Shown here piece by piece: positions 9,393-18,023 of a stretch of DNA of 64,000 nt. Location of the stretch: positions 992,001-1,056,000 of the forward strand of contig CANKYU010000002.1 in the NCBI GenBank assembly GCA_947488295.1, given 5' to 3'. Under the pieces are notes generated by a model. The model was not told the DNA's origin and made no database searches. It worked only from the letters and a program-made list of their open reading frames with translations. The stretch's first letter is position 1. Every line of letters begins with the position of its first letter. The DNA comes from an uncultured Anderseniella sp. (lineage in GTDB: Bacteria > Pseudomonadota > Alphaproteobacteria > Rhizobiales > Aestuariivirgaceae). The translations under genes were made by a program, and so were the position numbers.

Positions 9393-9448
9393 ATTTATTT
9401 TTGGTGCTTGCGAGGTTGAATTTGTATCTGAATCAAGGGGATCACTCC

Positions 9449-11032
9449 ATGAAAAAGACGATCTGTTCACTCGTTCTGGCCAGTGTGATGGGCATGTCCG
9501 CCGTCGCCGCCAGTGCTGAAACACTCACGGTTGGTGTGCGGGGAGGTCCAGAATCCATGGATCCGCACTACTCCGCCCTGGGACCGCAGGCCGATGCGGT
9601 AAAACACATTTTCGATCCCCTGGTGTGGACCGGCGATGACCTTCAGCTGGAACCGGGTCTCGCCACATCGTGGAAGGCCGTGGATGCAGATACCTGGGAA
9701 TTCAAGCTGCGCGAAGGGGTGAAGTTTCATGACGGGTCAACCTTCGATGCCGAGGATGTAAAGTTCTCCATCGACCGGATTCCGAAAGTGACCGGACCGA
9801 CGACGACCGAGATCTATGTCCGTCGCGTAAAGCAGGTGGAGATTGTGGACCCCTACACGATCCATATCCACACTGACGGCACGGCCGCAACGCTGCCTTA
9901 TGATTTCGTGCGTCTGTTCATCGTGTCGTCTGACGCGGCCAAGGACTACTCAACCGCCGAGACCAGTGCGGAAGGTTTCAATTCCGGCAAGGCAACGATC
10001 GGGACCGGACCGTTCAAGTATGTGTCCTGGGAGCCCAAGGGCAGTCTGGTCATGGAGCGGTTTGACGATTACTGGCGCGGTGCGGCGCACTGGGAAAAAG
10101 TGGTTCGCCGCGAAATTTCCGATGACTCATCCCGGCTGGCCGCGCTCAAGGCAGGCGATGTTGACGTGATCAACTACGTGTCTTCGGCAGATTACCTGTC
10201 GCTTGGCACCGATCCGAAAATCAAGACATTCCTTGGTGACTCCGTCTATGTGATGAACCTGCAGCTCGACCAGCGCGAGGTCACACCGAAGGTGCGGGCC
10301 AAGGATGGCAGCAAGCTGGACAAGAACCCGTTGCGTGATGCCCGGGTGCGTGAAGCGATCGACATCGCCATCGACCGCCAGACCATGGTGGAGGTGGTTC
10401 TGGAAGGGCTTGGCAAACCGGCCAACCAGATGATGCCTGCGGGCTTCTTCGGATCGTCGGAAAAAATCCCGACCCCTGAGTACAATGTGGACAAGGCCAA
10501 GGCTCTGCTGAAAGAGGCCGGGTATCCAGACGGTTTCCAGATCGACCTGCACTGCACCAATGACCGGTTGCCGGGCGATGGCGCGATCTGCGAAGGCCTG
10601 GGCCAGATGTTTGCTCAGATCGGCATTGACACCAATGTCAACGCGATCTCGAAAACGGTGTATTTCCCGACCCAGGCGCGCAAGGAATACTCAGTGTTCA
10701 TGAACGGCTGGGGCACGCTCACCGGTGAAGCCTCCTACACGCTGGGGTCACTGGCGCACTCGCCCAACAAGGAAGTGAAAATGGGTGCGTTCAACCGGAT
10801 CGGCTATAAGAACGACGAAGTTGACAAGCTGATGCAGGCCGGTGTGCAGGAAGCGGATGCCGACAAACGCCGGGCGCTGTTCGAACAGGCCATGGAGAAA
10901 ACCATGGCAGATCGTGCCTACATCTCTATTGTGGTTCTCCAGTCCGTCTGGGCAGGCCGGTCCGACAAGGTTGTCGTCACCCCGCGTGCAGACGAGGAAA
11001 CGCTGGCATATTTCATCAAGCCGGCGAAGTAG
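9449..11032 (+). CDS. ABC transporter substrate-binding protein (peptide/Opp type)
   Basis: This is a periplasmic solute-binding protein of the SBP_bac_5 family (about 527 residues), the capture component of a Dpp/Opp-type importer. ATG 9449 follows AAGGGG at good spacing. The N-terminus is a standard Sec signal peptide with likely cleavage after ASA near residue 22. Family features include the RGGPESMDPHY segment, the AEDVKFSIDR motif and the repeated lobes. The four downstream genes supply permeases and ATPases. Family members bind di- and oligopeptides, but also opines, nickel chelates and glycosides, so the ligand is open. Confidence 0.92.
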   Translation: MKKTICSLVLASVMGMSAVAASAETLTVGVRGGPESMDPHYSALGPQADAVKHIFDPLVWTGDDLQLEPGLATSWKAVDADTWEFKLREGVKFHDGSTFDAEDVKFSIDRIPKVTGPTTTEIYVRRVKQVEIVDPYTIHIHTDGTAATLPYDFVRLFIVSSDAAKDYSTAETSAEGFNSGKATIGTGPFKYVSWEPKGSLVMERFDDYWRGAAHWEKVVRREISDDSSRLAALKAGDVDVINYVSSADYLSLGTDPKIKTFLGDSVYVMNLQLDQREVTPKVRAKDGSKLDKNPLRDARVREAIDIAIDRQTMVEVVLEGLGKPANQMMPAGFFGSSEKIPTPEYNVDKAKALLKEAGYPDGFQIDLHCTNDRLPGDGAICEGLGQMFAQIGIDTNVNAISKTVYFPTQARKEYSVFMNGWGTLTGEASYTLGSLAHSPNKEVKMGAFNRIGYKNDEVDKLMQAGVQEADADKRRALFEQAMEKTMADRAYISIVVLQSVWAGRSDKVVVTPRADEETLAYFIKPAK

Positions 11033-11098
11033 CATGAACAGACGGGATGCTCCGACTGGAGTATCCCGGTCCTCTCGGATACGGATATTGCGGCATCG

Positions 11099-12073
11099 AT
11101 GTCAGGTTTCATCATCCAGCGATTGCTGCAGGCCATCCTCGTAATGGCAGTGATGTCGGTGATCGTTTTCGCCGGCATCTACTCCATCGGAAACCCGCTT
11201 GAGATCCTGCTTCCGCCCGAGGCGACGCAGGACGTTCGTGAACGCACAATTGCCCGCTTTGGCCTCGACCGGCCGGTTGTCGAACAATACTTCTACTATA
11301 TCCGAAACCTGCTGCAGGGCGACCTCGGCCGGTCCTACATTTACAATGAACCGGTGCTGCACCTGATATCCGGCCGCTTGCCTGCGACTATAGAGCTTGT
11401 GCTGGTGTCCGTGCTTGGCGCCTTGTTCGTCGGTGTGCCGCTGGGCATGCTGGCCGGGTACCGGCCCGACGCATTGTCTTCGCGCATTATCATGGCCGTC
11501 TCGATCCTCGGGTTTTCGGTGCCGACATTCTGGGTTGGGCTGATCCTGATCCTTACCTTTGCCGTTCAACTCGGCTGGCTGCCGTCGGGCGGGCGTGGCG
11601 ACACGGCTGAGCTGTTCGGTACGGCCTGGAGTTTCCTGACACTGAACGGCTGGTCACACCTGGCGCTGCCCGCGATCAACCTGGCGCTGTTCAAGCTTGC
11701 CATCATGATACGGCTGGCGCGGGCCGGCACGCGCGAAGTGATGCTGGGCGACACGGTGAAGTTCGCCCGTGCCGCCGGCCTGTCGGAATGGACCATCATG
11801 TCACGCCATGTGCTGAAGCTGATCTCGATCCCGATCGTGACGGTTTTCGGGCTCGAACTGGGCTCGACGCTGGCCTTCGCAGTGGTGACCGAGACGATCT
11901 TTTCGTGGCCCGGCGTCGGCAAGCTGATCATCGATTCCATCAAGAACCTCGACCGGCCGGTGATGATGGCCTACCTGATGCTGACGGCAGGACTGTTCGT
12001 GACCATCAACCTGGTTGTCGACCTGGTCTACGCCATTTTGGACCCGCGCCTGCGCAAAGGGGGAGCGGCATGA
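11099..12073 (+). CDS. ABC transporter permease (DppB type)
   Basis: This inner-membrane permease of 324 residues has six predicted helices. The N-terminal helix is followed by a large periplasmic loop with the QYFYYIRNLLQGDLGRSY segment typical of DppB/OppB. The EAA-like cytoplasmic loop that contacts the ATPase is around ARAAGLSEWTIMSRHVLK. It starts 66 bases after the binding-protein gene, and its TGA overlaps the ATG of the second permease, as in a translationally coupled operon. Confidence 0.92.
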   Translation: MSGFIIQRLLQAILVMAVMSVIVFAGIYSIGNPLEILLPPEATQDVRERTIARFGLDRPVVEQYFYYIRNLLQGDLGRSYIYNEPVLHLISGRLPATIELVLVSVLGALFVGVPLGMLAGYRPDALSSRIIMAVSILGFSVPTFWVGLILILTFAVQLGWLPSGGRGDTAELFGTAWSFLTLNGWSHLALPAINLALFKLAIMIRLARAGTREVMLGDTVKFARAAGLSEWTIMSRHVLKLISIPIVTVFGLELGSTLAFAVVTETIFSWPGVGKLIIDSIKNLDRPVMMAYLMLTAGLFVTINLVVDLVYAILDPRLRKGGAA

Positions 12074-12987
12074 AAGATCCTGCGATAAAACCGCTGCCGG
12101 GCGGTGCGCCCAAGGCCGTATCGCCGTGGCGGGACCTGTGGTGGCGGTTTTGCGAGGACCGGGTGGCGCTGTTCGCGTTTGGCGTGGTGGTGCTGCTGGT
12201 GCTGATGGCGCTGTTTGCGCCGCTGATCTCGCCGCAAAATCCCTATGATCTGTCCGGCCTGTCATTACGTGATGCCAGACGGCCGCCGGGATTTGTCGGT
12301 TCAGGCGGTTATACGCACATCCTGGGAACCGACGCGCAGGGCCGTGATCTTCTGTCTGCCATTCTCTATGGCCTGCGAGTGTCATTGCAGATCGGCATTA
12401 CCGCCGGTGCGGTGGCGCTGGTGATCGGCACGTCGATCGGTATTGCCGCAGCTTATGCGCGCGGGTTTGTTGAAGCGATCCTGATGCGTATTGTCGACCT
12501 GCAATTGTCGTTCCCGCCGATATTGCTGGCACTGGTGCTGGTGGCTTTGCTGGGCCAGGGTCAGGCGCAACTGGTGACAGCGCTGGTTGCCGCGCAATAT
12601 GCCTATTTCGCGCGCACAGCATTCGGGGCTGCATCGGCCGAACGCTCCAAGGATTATGTCGAAGCCGCAGCCGCCACGCCGCTGTCGGCGCGCCGTATTG
12701 TGTTTCGTCATATCCTGCCCAACGCCATGCCCGCGCTGATTGTCGTTGCCACCGTCCAGATCGCCTATGCCATTGCGCTGGAGGCGACGCTGTCGTTCCT
12801 GGGCCTTGGCCTGCCGGTTACCGAACCCTCGCTCGGCATGCTGATTTCCAACGGCGTGAAATACATGATGAGCGGCAGGACATGGATATCAGTCTATCCC
12901 GGCATCATGCTTATCATCCTGATTGTCGCCATCAACATGGTTGGCGACCACTTGCGTGACATCCTCAATCCGAGGCTCGACAAATGA
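12070..12987 (+). CDS. ABC transporter permease (DppC type)
   Basis: This second permease has 305 residues. It has an N-terminal helix (VALFAFGVVVLLVLMALFAP), the LGTDAQGRDLLS segment diagnostic of DppC/OppC, and an EAA-type loop around YVEAAAATPLSARRIVFRH. The frame is open far upstream, but ATG 12070 forms an ATGA overlap with the preceding permease and gives the standard length. Its own stop overlaps the start of the first ATPase gene at 12984. Confidence 0.92.
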   Translation: MKDPAIKPLPGGAPKAVSPWRDLWWRFCEDRVALFAFGVVVLLVLMALFAPLISPQNPYDLSGLSLRDARRPPGFVGSGGYTHILGTDAQGRDLLSAILYGLRVSLQIGITAGAVALVIGTSIGIAAAYARGFVEAILMRIVDLQLSFPPILLALVLVALLGQGQAQLVTALVAAQYAYFARTAFGAASAERSKDYVEAAAATPLSARRIVFRHILPNAMPALIVVATVQIAYAIALEATLSFLGLGLPVTEPSLGMLISNGVKYMMSGRTWISVYPGIMLIILIVAINMVGDHLRDILNPRLDK

Positions 12988-13961
12988 GCGCGCCCATTCT
13001 CGAAGTCAGCGATCTGACAACTCACTTCTTCACCCGTGCAGGCGTGGTAAAGGCAGTTGACGGTGTATCGTTTTCAGTCGGCGCCGGCGAGATTGTCGGG
13101 CTGGTCGGTGAATCAGGGTCCGGCAAGTCGGTTACCGGGTTTTCGCTGATGGGTCTGGTCGATCCGCCCGGGCGCATCGTCTCCGGGTCGGTCAAGCTGG
13201 ACGGCGAGGAACTGGTCGGCCTGTCATGGGACCAGCTCAGGGCGCTCAGGGGATCACATATTGCGATGGTGTTCCAGGACCCGATGGCAACGCTCAATCC
13301 TGTGCTGACCATCGGCACCCAGATGCGGCTGGCTATCTCGGCGCACGACAAGACCTCAAGGCGGGCAGCGGATGCACGCGCCGCCGACGTGCTGACGCGG
13401 GTCGGCATCCCTGAAGCGCGGTCACGGCTGGGCGCCTATCCGCATGAGTTTTCCGGCGGCATGCGGCAGCGCGTGGCCATTGCAATCGCGCTGCTGCACG
13501 GTTCGCAGGTGCTGGTCGCCGATGAGCCGACAACGGCGCTGGATGTGTCGATCCAGGCCCAGATACTTACCGAAATGCGGGACCTGGCCGCTGAGACCGG
13601 CACGGCGCTGGTGTGGATCAGCCATGACCTGGCGACGGTCTCGACGCTCGCCGACAGGCTGCTGGTGATGTATGCCGGGCGCATCGTGGAGCAGGGGCCG
13701 GTTGCCAGTGTGCTGCGCGATCCGCACCATCCCTATACGGCGGGGCTGTTGCGGTCCCTGCCGGCAACCGCGAAACCCGGCGAAGACCTGTTTCAGATCC
13801 CGGGCACGACACCATCGCTGCTTGACCCGCCGCCGGGATGCCCGTTCCGTCCACGCTGTGAGCATGCCAGTGAATTGTGCACAGCGGACCCGCCGCTTGA
13901 AATGTCCCGGGATCGTGGCGTTCGCTGTTTCCACCCGTTGCGCGAAATGGTGAGTGTATGA
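12984..13961 (+). CDS. ABC transporter ATP-binding protein (DppD type)
   Basis: This is an importer ATPase of 325 residues. Walker A GESGSGKS is at residues 42-49, the signature is FSGGMRQR, Walker B is VADEPTTALD, and a switch histidine follows (ISHDLA). The C-terminal oligopeptide-transporter extension contains the CPFRPRCEHA cysteine cluster typical of DppD/DppF. Start and stop overlap its neighbours by four bases each. It pairs with the next gene as a heterodimer. Confidence 0.93.
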   Translation: MSAPILEVSDLTTHFFTRAGVVKAVDGVSFSVGAGEIVGLVGESGSGKSVTGFSLMGLVDPPGRIVSGSVKLDGEELVGLSWDQLRALRGSHIAMVFQDPMATLNPVLTIGTQMRLAISAHDKTSRRAADARAADVLTRVGIPEARSRLGAYPHEFSGGMRQRVAIAIALLHGSQVLVADEPTTALDVSIQAQILTEMRDLAAETGTALVWISHDLATVSTLADRLLVMYAGRIVEQGPVASVLRDPHHPYTAGLLRSLPATAKPGEDLFQIPGTTPSLLDPPPGCPFRPRCEHASELCTADPPLEMSRDRGVRCFHPLREMVSV

Positions 13962-14983
13962 GCCTGCCTGCCAAATCCGGCGATGCTTCGCAGTCCCCCC
14001 ACGGCTTTGTTCATGTGCGGAATGTGCACAAGCACTTCGGCCCGAAACTGACGCTGGGCGACAGGATCGCCGCGACGCTGGGGGCCCGGGTCGAGACCCG
14101 GTCGGTGCGCGCCGTGGACGGTGTCAGTCTTGATATTGTCCGCGGTGAAACGCTCGGCCTGGTCGGTGAGAGCGGATGCGGCAAGTCCACGCTTGGCCGG
14201 ATGGTTGCCGGTATCCTGACGCCGAGTTCCGGTGACGTCGCCGTCGATGGCGCGCCTGTCATGGCAGACGGGCGGAAGATCGACACAAGGGTGCAGATGA
14301 TTTTCCAGGATCCGTTCGCCTCTCTCGACCCGCGCATGCGTGTCGGTGACATCATAGCGGAGGGACCGCTGGCGCACGGCTTGACCAGCAAGTCTGAACA
14401 GGCAGGCTATGTGGCGGGCTATCTGGAACGTGCCGGGCTTGATGCCAGCCTGGTGCGGCGGTTTCCACACCAGTTCTCCGGCGGTCAGCGCCAGCGGATT
14501 GCGATTGCGCGCGCCTTGGCCATGCAGCCGGAAGTGCTGGTTTGCGATGAACCGGTGGCCTCGCTTGATGTGTCGATACAGGCGCAGATCATCAACCTGT
14601 TTCTCGCCTTGCAGCGCGATCTCGGCCTGACCCTGATTTTCATCAGCCATGACCTTTCCGTGGTGCGTCATCTGTCTGATCGGGTGGCGGTCATGTATCT
14701 CGGCCGCATCGTCGAGGAGGGGCCTGCCGAACAGGTCTACGCCACGCCTGCGCACCCTTATACAAAAGGATTGCTGGCCAGCGTTCCGCGCCTGGTCCTT
14801 GATGAGGCCGATCTGGTGACGCTGGATGCAATCGAGGGTGAGATACCGTCTCCATTGTCACCGCCTGCGGGGTGCAATTTCAACCCGCGCTGTCCGCTGG
14901 CGCAGGAGCGCTGCGTTCGCGATGACCCGGAACTGCGGCAAGTGCGAAGCGGTCATCTGGCCGCGTGTCACTTTGCAGAATGA
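13958..14983 (+). CDS. ABC transporter ATP-binding protein (DppF type)
   Basis: This is the second ATPase (341 residues). Walker A is GESGCGKS, the signature FSGGQRQR, Walker B VCDEPVASLD and the switch region ISHDLS. The C-terminal CNFNPRCPLA cysteine motif is again the DppF-type extension. An insertion before Walker A (about residues 28-48) is longer than in DppD. This is the last gene of the importer operon; it ends three bases before the stop of the convergent mnmD gene. Confidence 0.93.
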   Translation: MSLPAKSGDASQSPHGFVHVRNVHKHFGPKLTLGDRIAATLGARVETRSVRAVDGVSLDIVRGETLGLVGESGCGKSTLGRMVAGILTPSSGDVAVDGAPVMADGRKIDTRVQMIFQDPFASLDPRMRVGDIIAEGPLAHGLTSKSEQAGYVAGYLERAGLDASLVRRFPHQFSGGQRQRIAIARALAMQPEVLVCDEPVASLDVSIQAQIINLFLALQRDLGLTLIFISHDLSVVRHLSDRVAVMYLGRIVEEGPAEQVYATPAHPYTKGLLASVPRLVLDEADLVTLDAIEGEIPSPLSPPAGCNFNPRCPLAQERCVRDDPELRQVRSGHLAACHFAE

Positions 14984-14986
14984 TCT

Positions 14987-15688
14987 TCAGGGTCTGAGTT
15001 GTCTTCGCCCGAGCAGCATCTCGCGCTTGCCGGCAAAACCCTTGCGCCTGGTGACTGTGAAACCCGCTGCCATCAGGTTCCGGCGTACCTGGCCAGCGGC
15101 TGTGTAGGTGGCAAAGCTGCCGTCCGGACTGGTGTGGTCATGGACCTGTTGCATCAGGTCCGGGCTCCACATGTCAGGGTTCCTGGCCGGCGAGAAGCCA
15201 TCCAGATACCATGCATCGGCAAACCCGTCCCATCGGGCAACCGAGTTTTCAGCCTTGCCGGTAATGATGTGAAGCTCAGTCTGTTCATCCATCTGCCATG
15301 CCACCGGCTGACCAGGCGACGCCTGCCAGCAGGATGTCAGAGCCTCGCCGAGGGGTCCCAGGTCAGTCCACGGCATCAGCGCGCGCGTCATGTCGTCAAC
15401 ACTGATCGGATAGGCTTCGAACGATGTGAACACAAGCCGTTGTGATGGTGAACGCACTGCAATCCAGGTGCGCCAGGTTTCCAGGAAATTGAGTCCGGTG
15501 CCAAAGCCGAGCTCGGCTATCGAGAAATTTGCGGTACCGGACCAGCGTGCCGGCAAACCATTGCCATCCATGAACACATAGGCTGTTTCCGCCTGGCCAT
15601 CGCTTCTTGTATAGAACGTGTCATCAAAAATAGAAGACCTCGGCACATCATTGGCTTCCCAACTGACATCATGGTTGGACGATTGCAT
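14987..15688 (-). CDS. mnmD: tRNA 5-methylaminomethyl-2-thiouridine methyltransferase MnmD
   Basis: This SAM-dependent enzyme would add the last methyl group of mnm5s2U at the tRNA wobble position, and corresponds to the N-terminal half of bifunctional MnmC. Family features are the N-terminal IFDDTFYTRSDG segment, the SAM-binding AELGFGTGLNFLETW motif and the C-terminal YLDGFSPARNPDMWS segment, with the DGFSP catalytic region intact. The frame is open to 15775, but that would run past the start of the divergent FAD gene. ATG 15688 gives a family-like 233 residues; 15712 is also possible. Confidence 0.85.
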   Translation of the reverse strand: MQSSNHDVSWEANDVPRSSIFDDTFYTRSDGQAETAYVFMDGNGLPARWSGTANFSIAELGFGTGLNFLETWRTWIAVRSPSQRLVFTSFEAYPISVDDMTRALMPWTDLGPLGEALTSCWQASPGQPVAWQMDEQTELHIITGKAENSVARWDGFADAWYLDGFSPARNPDMWSPDLMQQVHDHTSPDGSFATYTAAGQVRRNLMAAGFTVTRRKGFAGKREMLLGRRQLRP

Positions 15689-15765
15689 TCTTGCGTCGTG
15701 GAATCGGGTCATCGGGTGCACAAGGTTTTCAGGTTTAACAGGCAGGTTTGCCATATAGTCCGGCA

Positions 15766-16926
15766 ATGACAGCACACCCTACCAGCATACCAGCAACACC
15801 TGATATTGCGATCATTGGCGCAGGCGTGGTGGGCCTGTGGTGCGCGCTGAAGGCAAAGCAGCGCGGCCTGAGCGCCGTCATTGTTGAAAGCGGACGCATC
15901 GGGCAGGGTGCCAGCGGCGGCATACTGGGTGCGCTGATGCCGCATCGTCCGGTCAGTTGGGAGGATATCCAGGTCTTCCAGCTTGAAGCCCTGCTGTCTC
16001 TGGAAACCGAACTTGCCGAGCTTGAAACGGCAACCGGGTTGTCTTGCGGATACAGCAGGTGCGGCCGGGTCATGCCCATCGATTCAGATGAATTTCTGGC
16101 AGAGCATGAACAATGGCAGACAGGTGCAACCAGGCTTTGGCCTGCGGTATCGCGGACCGGTCAATCGATTTCATGGGATATCAGGCGCGGCGAACCTGCA
16201 CCTGGCTGGCCGGTGTTGAAACCGGGCTTCGTGGCTTACAGCTTTGATACGCTGAGCGCCCGGATAAACCCGCGCAGGTTTGTGAAAGCGCTGCTGGCCG
16301 CCGTTCAGCCGGAAGTGGTTGTAGCGGAAAACTGCCCGGTTGAAACGATTACCGACAACAGCGAGGTCTTGCTGGAAAACGGCACACGCCTGTCACCGGG
16401 CAAGGTCATTGTGGCCGCCGGGCATGAAAGTTTTGGCCTGCTGCAACCGCACCTGAAATGTGAACTTGGCTGGGGCGTCAAGGGCCAGGCGGTCCTGCTG
16501 CGGCCGCAGGGTCGGTCATTTGACGACATGCCCGTCATCTACAGCCGCGGTATCTATCTGGTCGCGCATGATGACGGCCTGGTGGCGGTCGGCTCCACAT
16601 CACAACGAGACTATAGAAATACAGGCGTTGATGAGGTGGTGTCGCAAAAACTGGTTCAGCGTGCCGCCGAGCTTTGTCCGGGCCTGGCCGGTGCAGAGGT
16701 CGTGGAGCAATGGGCAGGCATTCGCCCGCGCGCAGCCGGACGTGACCCGGTTGTCGGTGCATTACCCGATAGCCACGACACCATCGTGGCAAGCGGTGGT
16801 TTCAAGATAACGCTCGGCATAGCGCACAAAATGGCTGACGCGGCGCTGGACCTTGCTACCGGCATTGCGTGCGACCTGCCGCCCAGCTTTGCGGTTCGCG
16901 AGCATGCTGCGAAACAGATGTCCTAG
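15766..16926 (+). CDS. FAD-dependent oxidoreductase (DAO family, MnmC C-domain-like)
   Basis: This flavoprotein has 386 residues with an N-terminal ADP-binding motif (DIAIIGAGVVGLWCAL). It belongs to the D-amino-acid-oxidase/glycine-oxidase fold that also forms the oxidase half of MnmC. Other family segments are SGGILGALMPHRP, the substrate-domain strands, and the C-terminal WAGIRPRAAGRDPVVGALP with ASGGFKITLGIAHKM. It is divergent from mnmD with start codons less than 100 bases apart, so it may remove the carboxymethyl group from cmnm5s2U as a split MnmC. A free-standing amino-acid oxidase is the alternative. Confidence 0.75.
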   Translation: MTAHPTSIPATPDIAIIGAGVVGLWCALKAKQRGLSAVIVESGRIGQGASGGILGALMPHRPVSWEDIQVFQLEALLSLETELAELETATGLSCGYSRCGRVMPIDSDEFLAEHEQWQTGATRLWPAVSRTGQSISWDIRRGEPAPGWPVLKPGFVAYSFDTLSARINPRRFVKALLAAVQPEVVVAENCPVETITDNSEVLLENGTRLSPGKVIVAAGHESFGLLQPHLKCELGWGVKGQAVLLRPQGRSFDDMPVIYSRGIYLVAHDDGLVAVGSTSQRDYRNTGVDEVVSQKLVQRAAELCPGLAGAEVVEQWAGIRPRAAGRDPVVGALPDSHDTIVASGGFKITLGIAHKMADAALDLATGIACDLPPSFAVREHAAKQMS

Positions 16927-17050
16927 ACAAGATGCAATGAGCCGTTCGCCCCACAGAACCTGCCGCGGTTTCGTCGTGCGCCTGGCCTTCATATTTGATT
17001 TCGAAACGCCGGATTATGCGTGACATGGGTTTTCTGTCTGGCGCGTCCAT
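16856..17050 (-). CDS. Candidate small protein, 64 residues, unrecognised
   Basis: This open frame starts at ATG 17050, preceded by a well-spaced AGGA. It is basic and Arg/His-rich, and its last 70 bases run antisense to the end of the FAD oxidoreductase gene. I recognise no family. A 28-codon frame (17065-17151, same strand, starting MLRKLTIVILRTL and amphipathic) ends 14 bases upstream. Both may be chance frames; translation evidence would be needed. Confidence 0.2.
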   Translation of the reverse strand: MDAPDRKPMSRIIRRFEIKYEGQAHDETAAGSVGRTAHCILSRTSVSQHAREPQSWAAGRTQCR

Positions 17051-17256
17051 GGAATTCCTGCCGGTTAACGCGTGCCGCCTTGAGACAGTTTCCTGAATTC
17101 ATGCAGCAAGGACAGCGTCCGCAGAATGACAATCGTAAGCTTGCGTAACATCAGAAAAACATGCGCCGGCCTGCTCATTGCAGGATTGATAGATTTGGCG
17201 AATGGTCATAAGTGTAGACGCCAGATGCTCAGATCAACAGAAAACTCCTTCCGGTC
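16927..17256. other. 330-base intergenic region without a recognised gene
   Basis: This stretch lies between the FAD oxidoreductase and the glycosyltransferase gene. It presumably holds the promoter of the latter. Apart from the two small minus-strand frames described separately I see no RNA gene, terminator or repeat. Confidence 0.5.
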
Positions 17257-18015
17257 ATGAAGGCCTACGTTATCGCCATTGAACAGTGGCCGGTATCGAG
17301 AAAATATGGTCAGCGTGCTGTAGCCTCGCTGCGCCAACACGGCCTGGATGCGGAAATTTTTTCGGCGGTTACACCAGATACGGTGGAAACTGCGGAAACA
17401 AGGTTCGGTGTAAGAGCCCGCACGCGCTACCAAACCACTCAGATGAAAGACCCTCGCCTGACATTGTTCAAGCGTTCGTGCTTCATGAGCCATTTTTCAT
17501 TGTGGAATCGTTGTTTTGACAGCGGTCGCCCAATTGTGGTTGCAGAGCATGATACCGTAATGACGAGAAACTGGGACAATCCCGAGTTCAGTGGCGACAT
17601 TCTGAATCTCAATGTTTTGAGAACCAGAGCCGGCAGCGTGCCGGATGACCACTATGCACCGCCGGGAATTTATGCTCACCCCGGGGACTTCAACAGAGCG
17701 GTCATAGACCGAATCAACGGTCGTGATATCGAGGCAGGACGCATCAACGGTGCGCATTTCTACGTGATAAAGCCGAGCGGTGCAGAAAAGCTTATAAGGA
17801 TTGCCCGCGAGGACGGCTTCATCAATACCGACAACATGATCAACGAACGCTATACCGACCTTGAATATGTGTCTCCGGTCTATGGCAGGATCCAGGGCAA
17901 TCTGTATTCATCCGAAGGCTGGAATGCCGGTCATTACTTCGCATTTACCAAACTGATGCGCATCAGGATCTGGAAACTTGTGCGTAACCTGCCCGGTTTT
18001 GGCAAGGCGCAGTAG
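17257..18015 (+). CDS. Glycosyltransferase, GT25-like
   Basis: This 252-residue protein resembles family 25 LPS-type glycosyltransferases. It opens with a strand (MKAYVIAIEQ), has the central SCFMSHFSLWNRCFDSGRP block, which matches the GT25 pattern in which a serine-histidine helix precedes the metal-binding acidic motif, and then AEHDTVM where the family normally has EDD. The change of the middle acidic residue to His is unusual, so activity is uncertain. It converges with a second glycosyltransferase eight bases away; together they suggest a surface-glycan locus. No membrane helix is seen. Confidence 0.65.
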   Translation: MKAYVIAIEQWPVSRKYGQRAVASLRQHGLDAEIFSAVTPDTVETAETRFGVRARTRYQTTQMKDPRLTLFKRSCFMSHFSLWNRCFDSGRPIVVAEHDTVMTRNWDNPEFSGDILNLNVLRTRAGSVPDDHYAPPGIYAHPGDFNRAVIDRINGRDIEAGRINGAHFYVIKPSGAEKLIRIAREDGFINTDNMINERYTDLEYVSPVYGRIQGNLYSSEGWNAGHYFAFTKLMRIRIWKLVRNLPGFGKAQ

Positions 18016-18023
18016 CTTTTTCA

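Noticed and set aside
13793..14755. A 320-codon minus-strand frame
   Set aside because: It lies antisense across the two ABC ATPase genes and is a codon-bias shadow.
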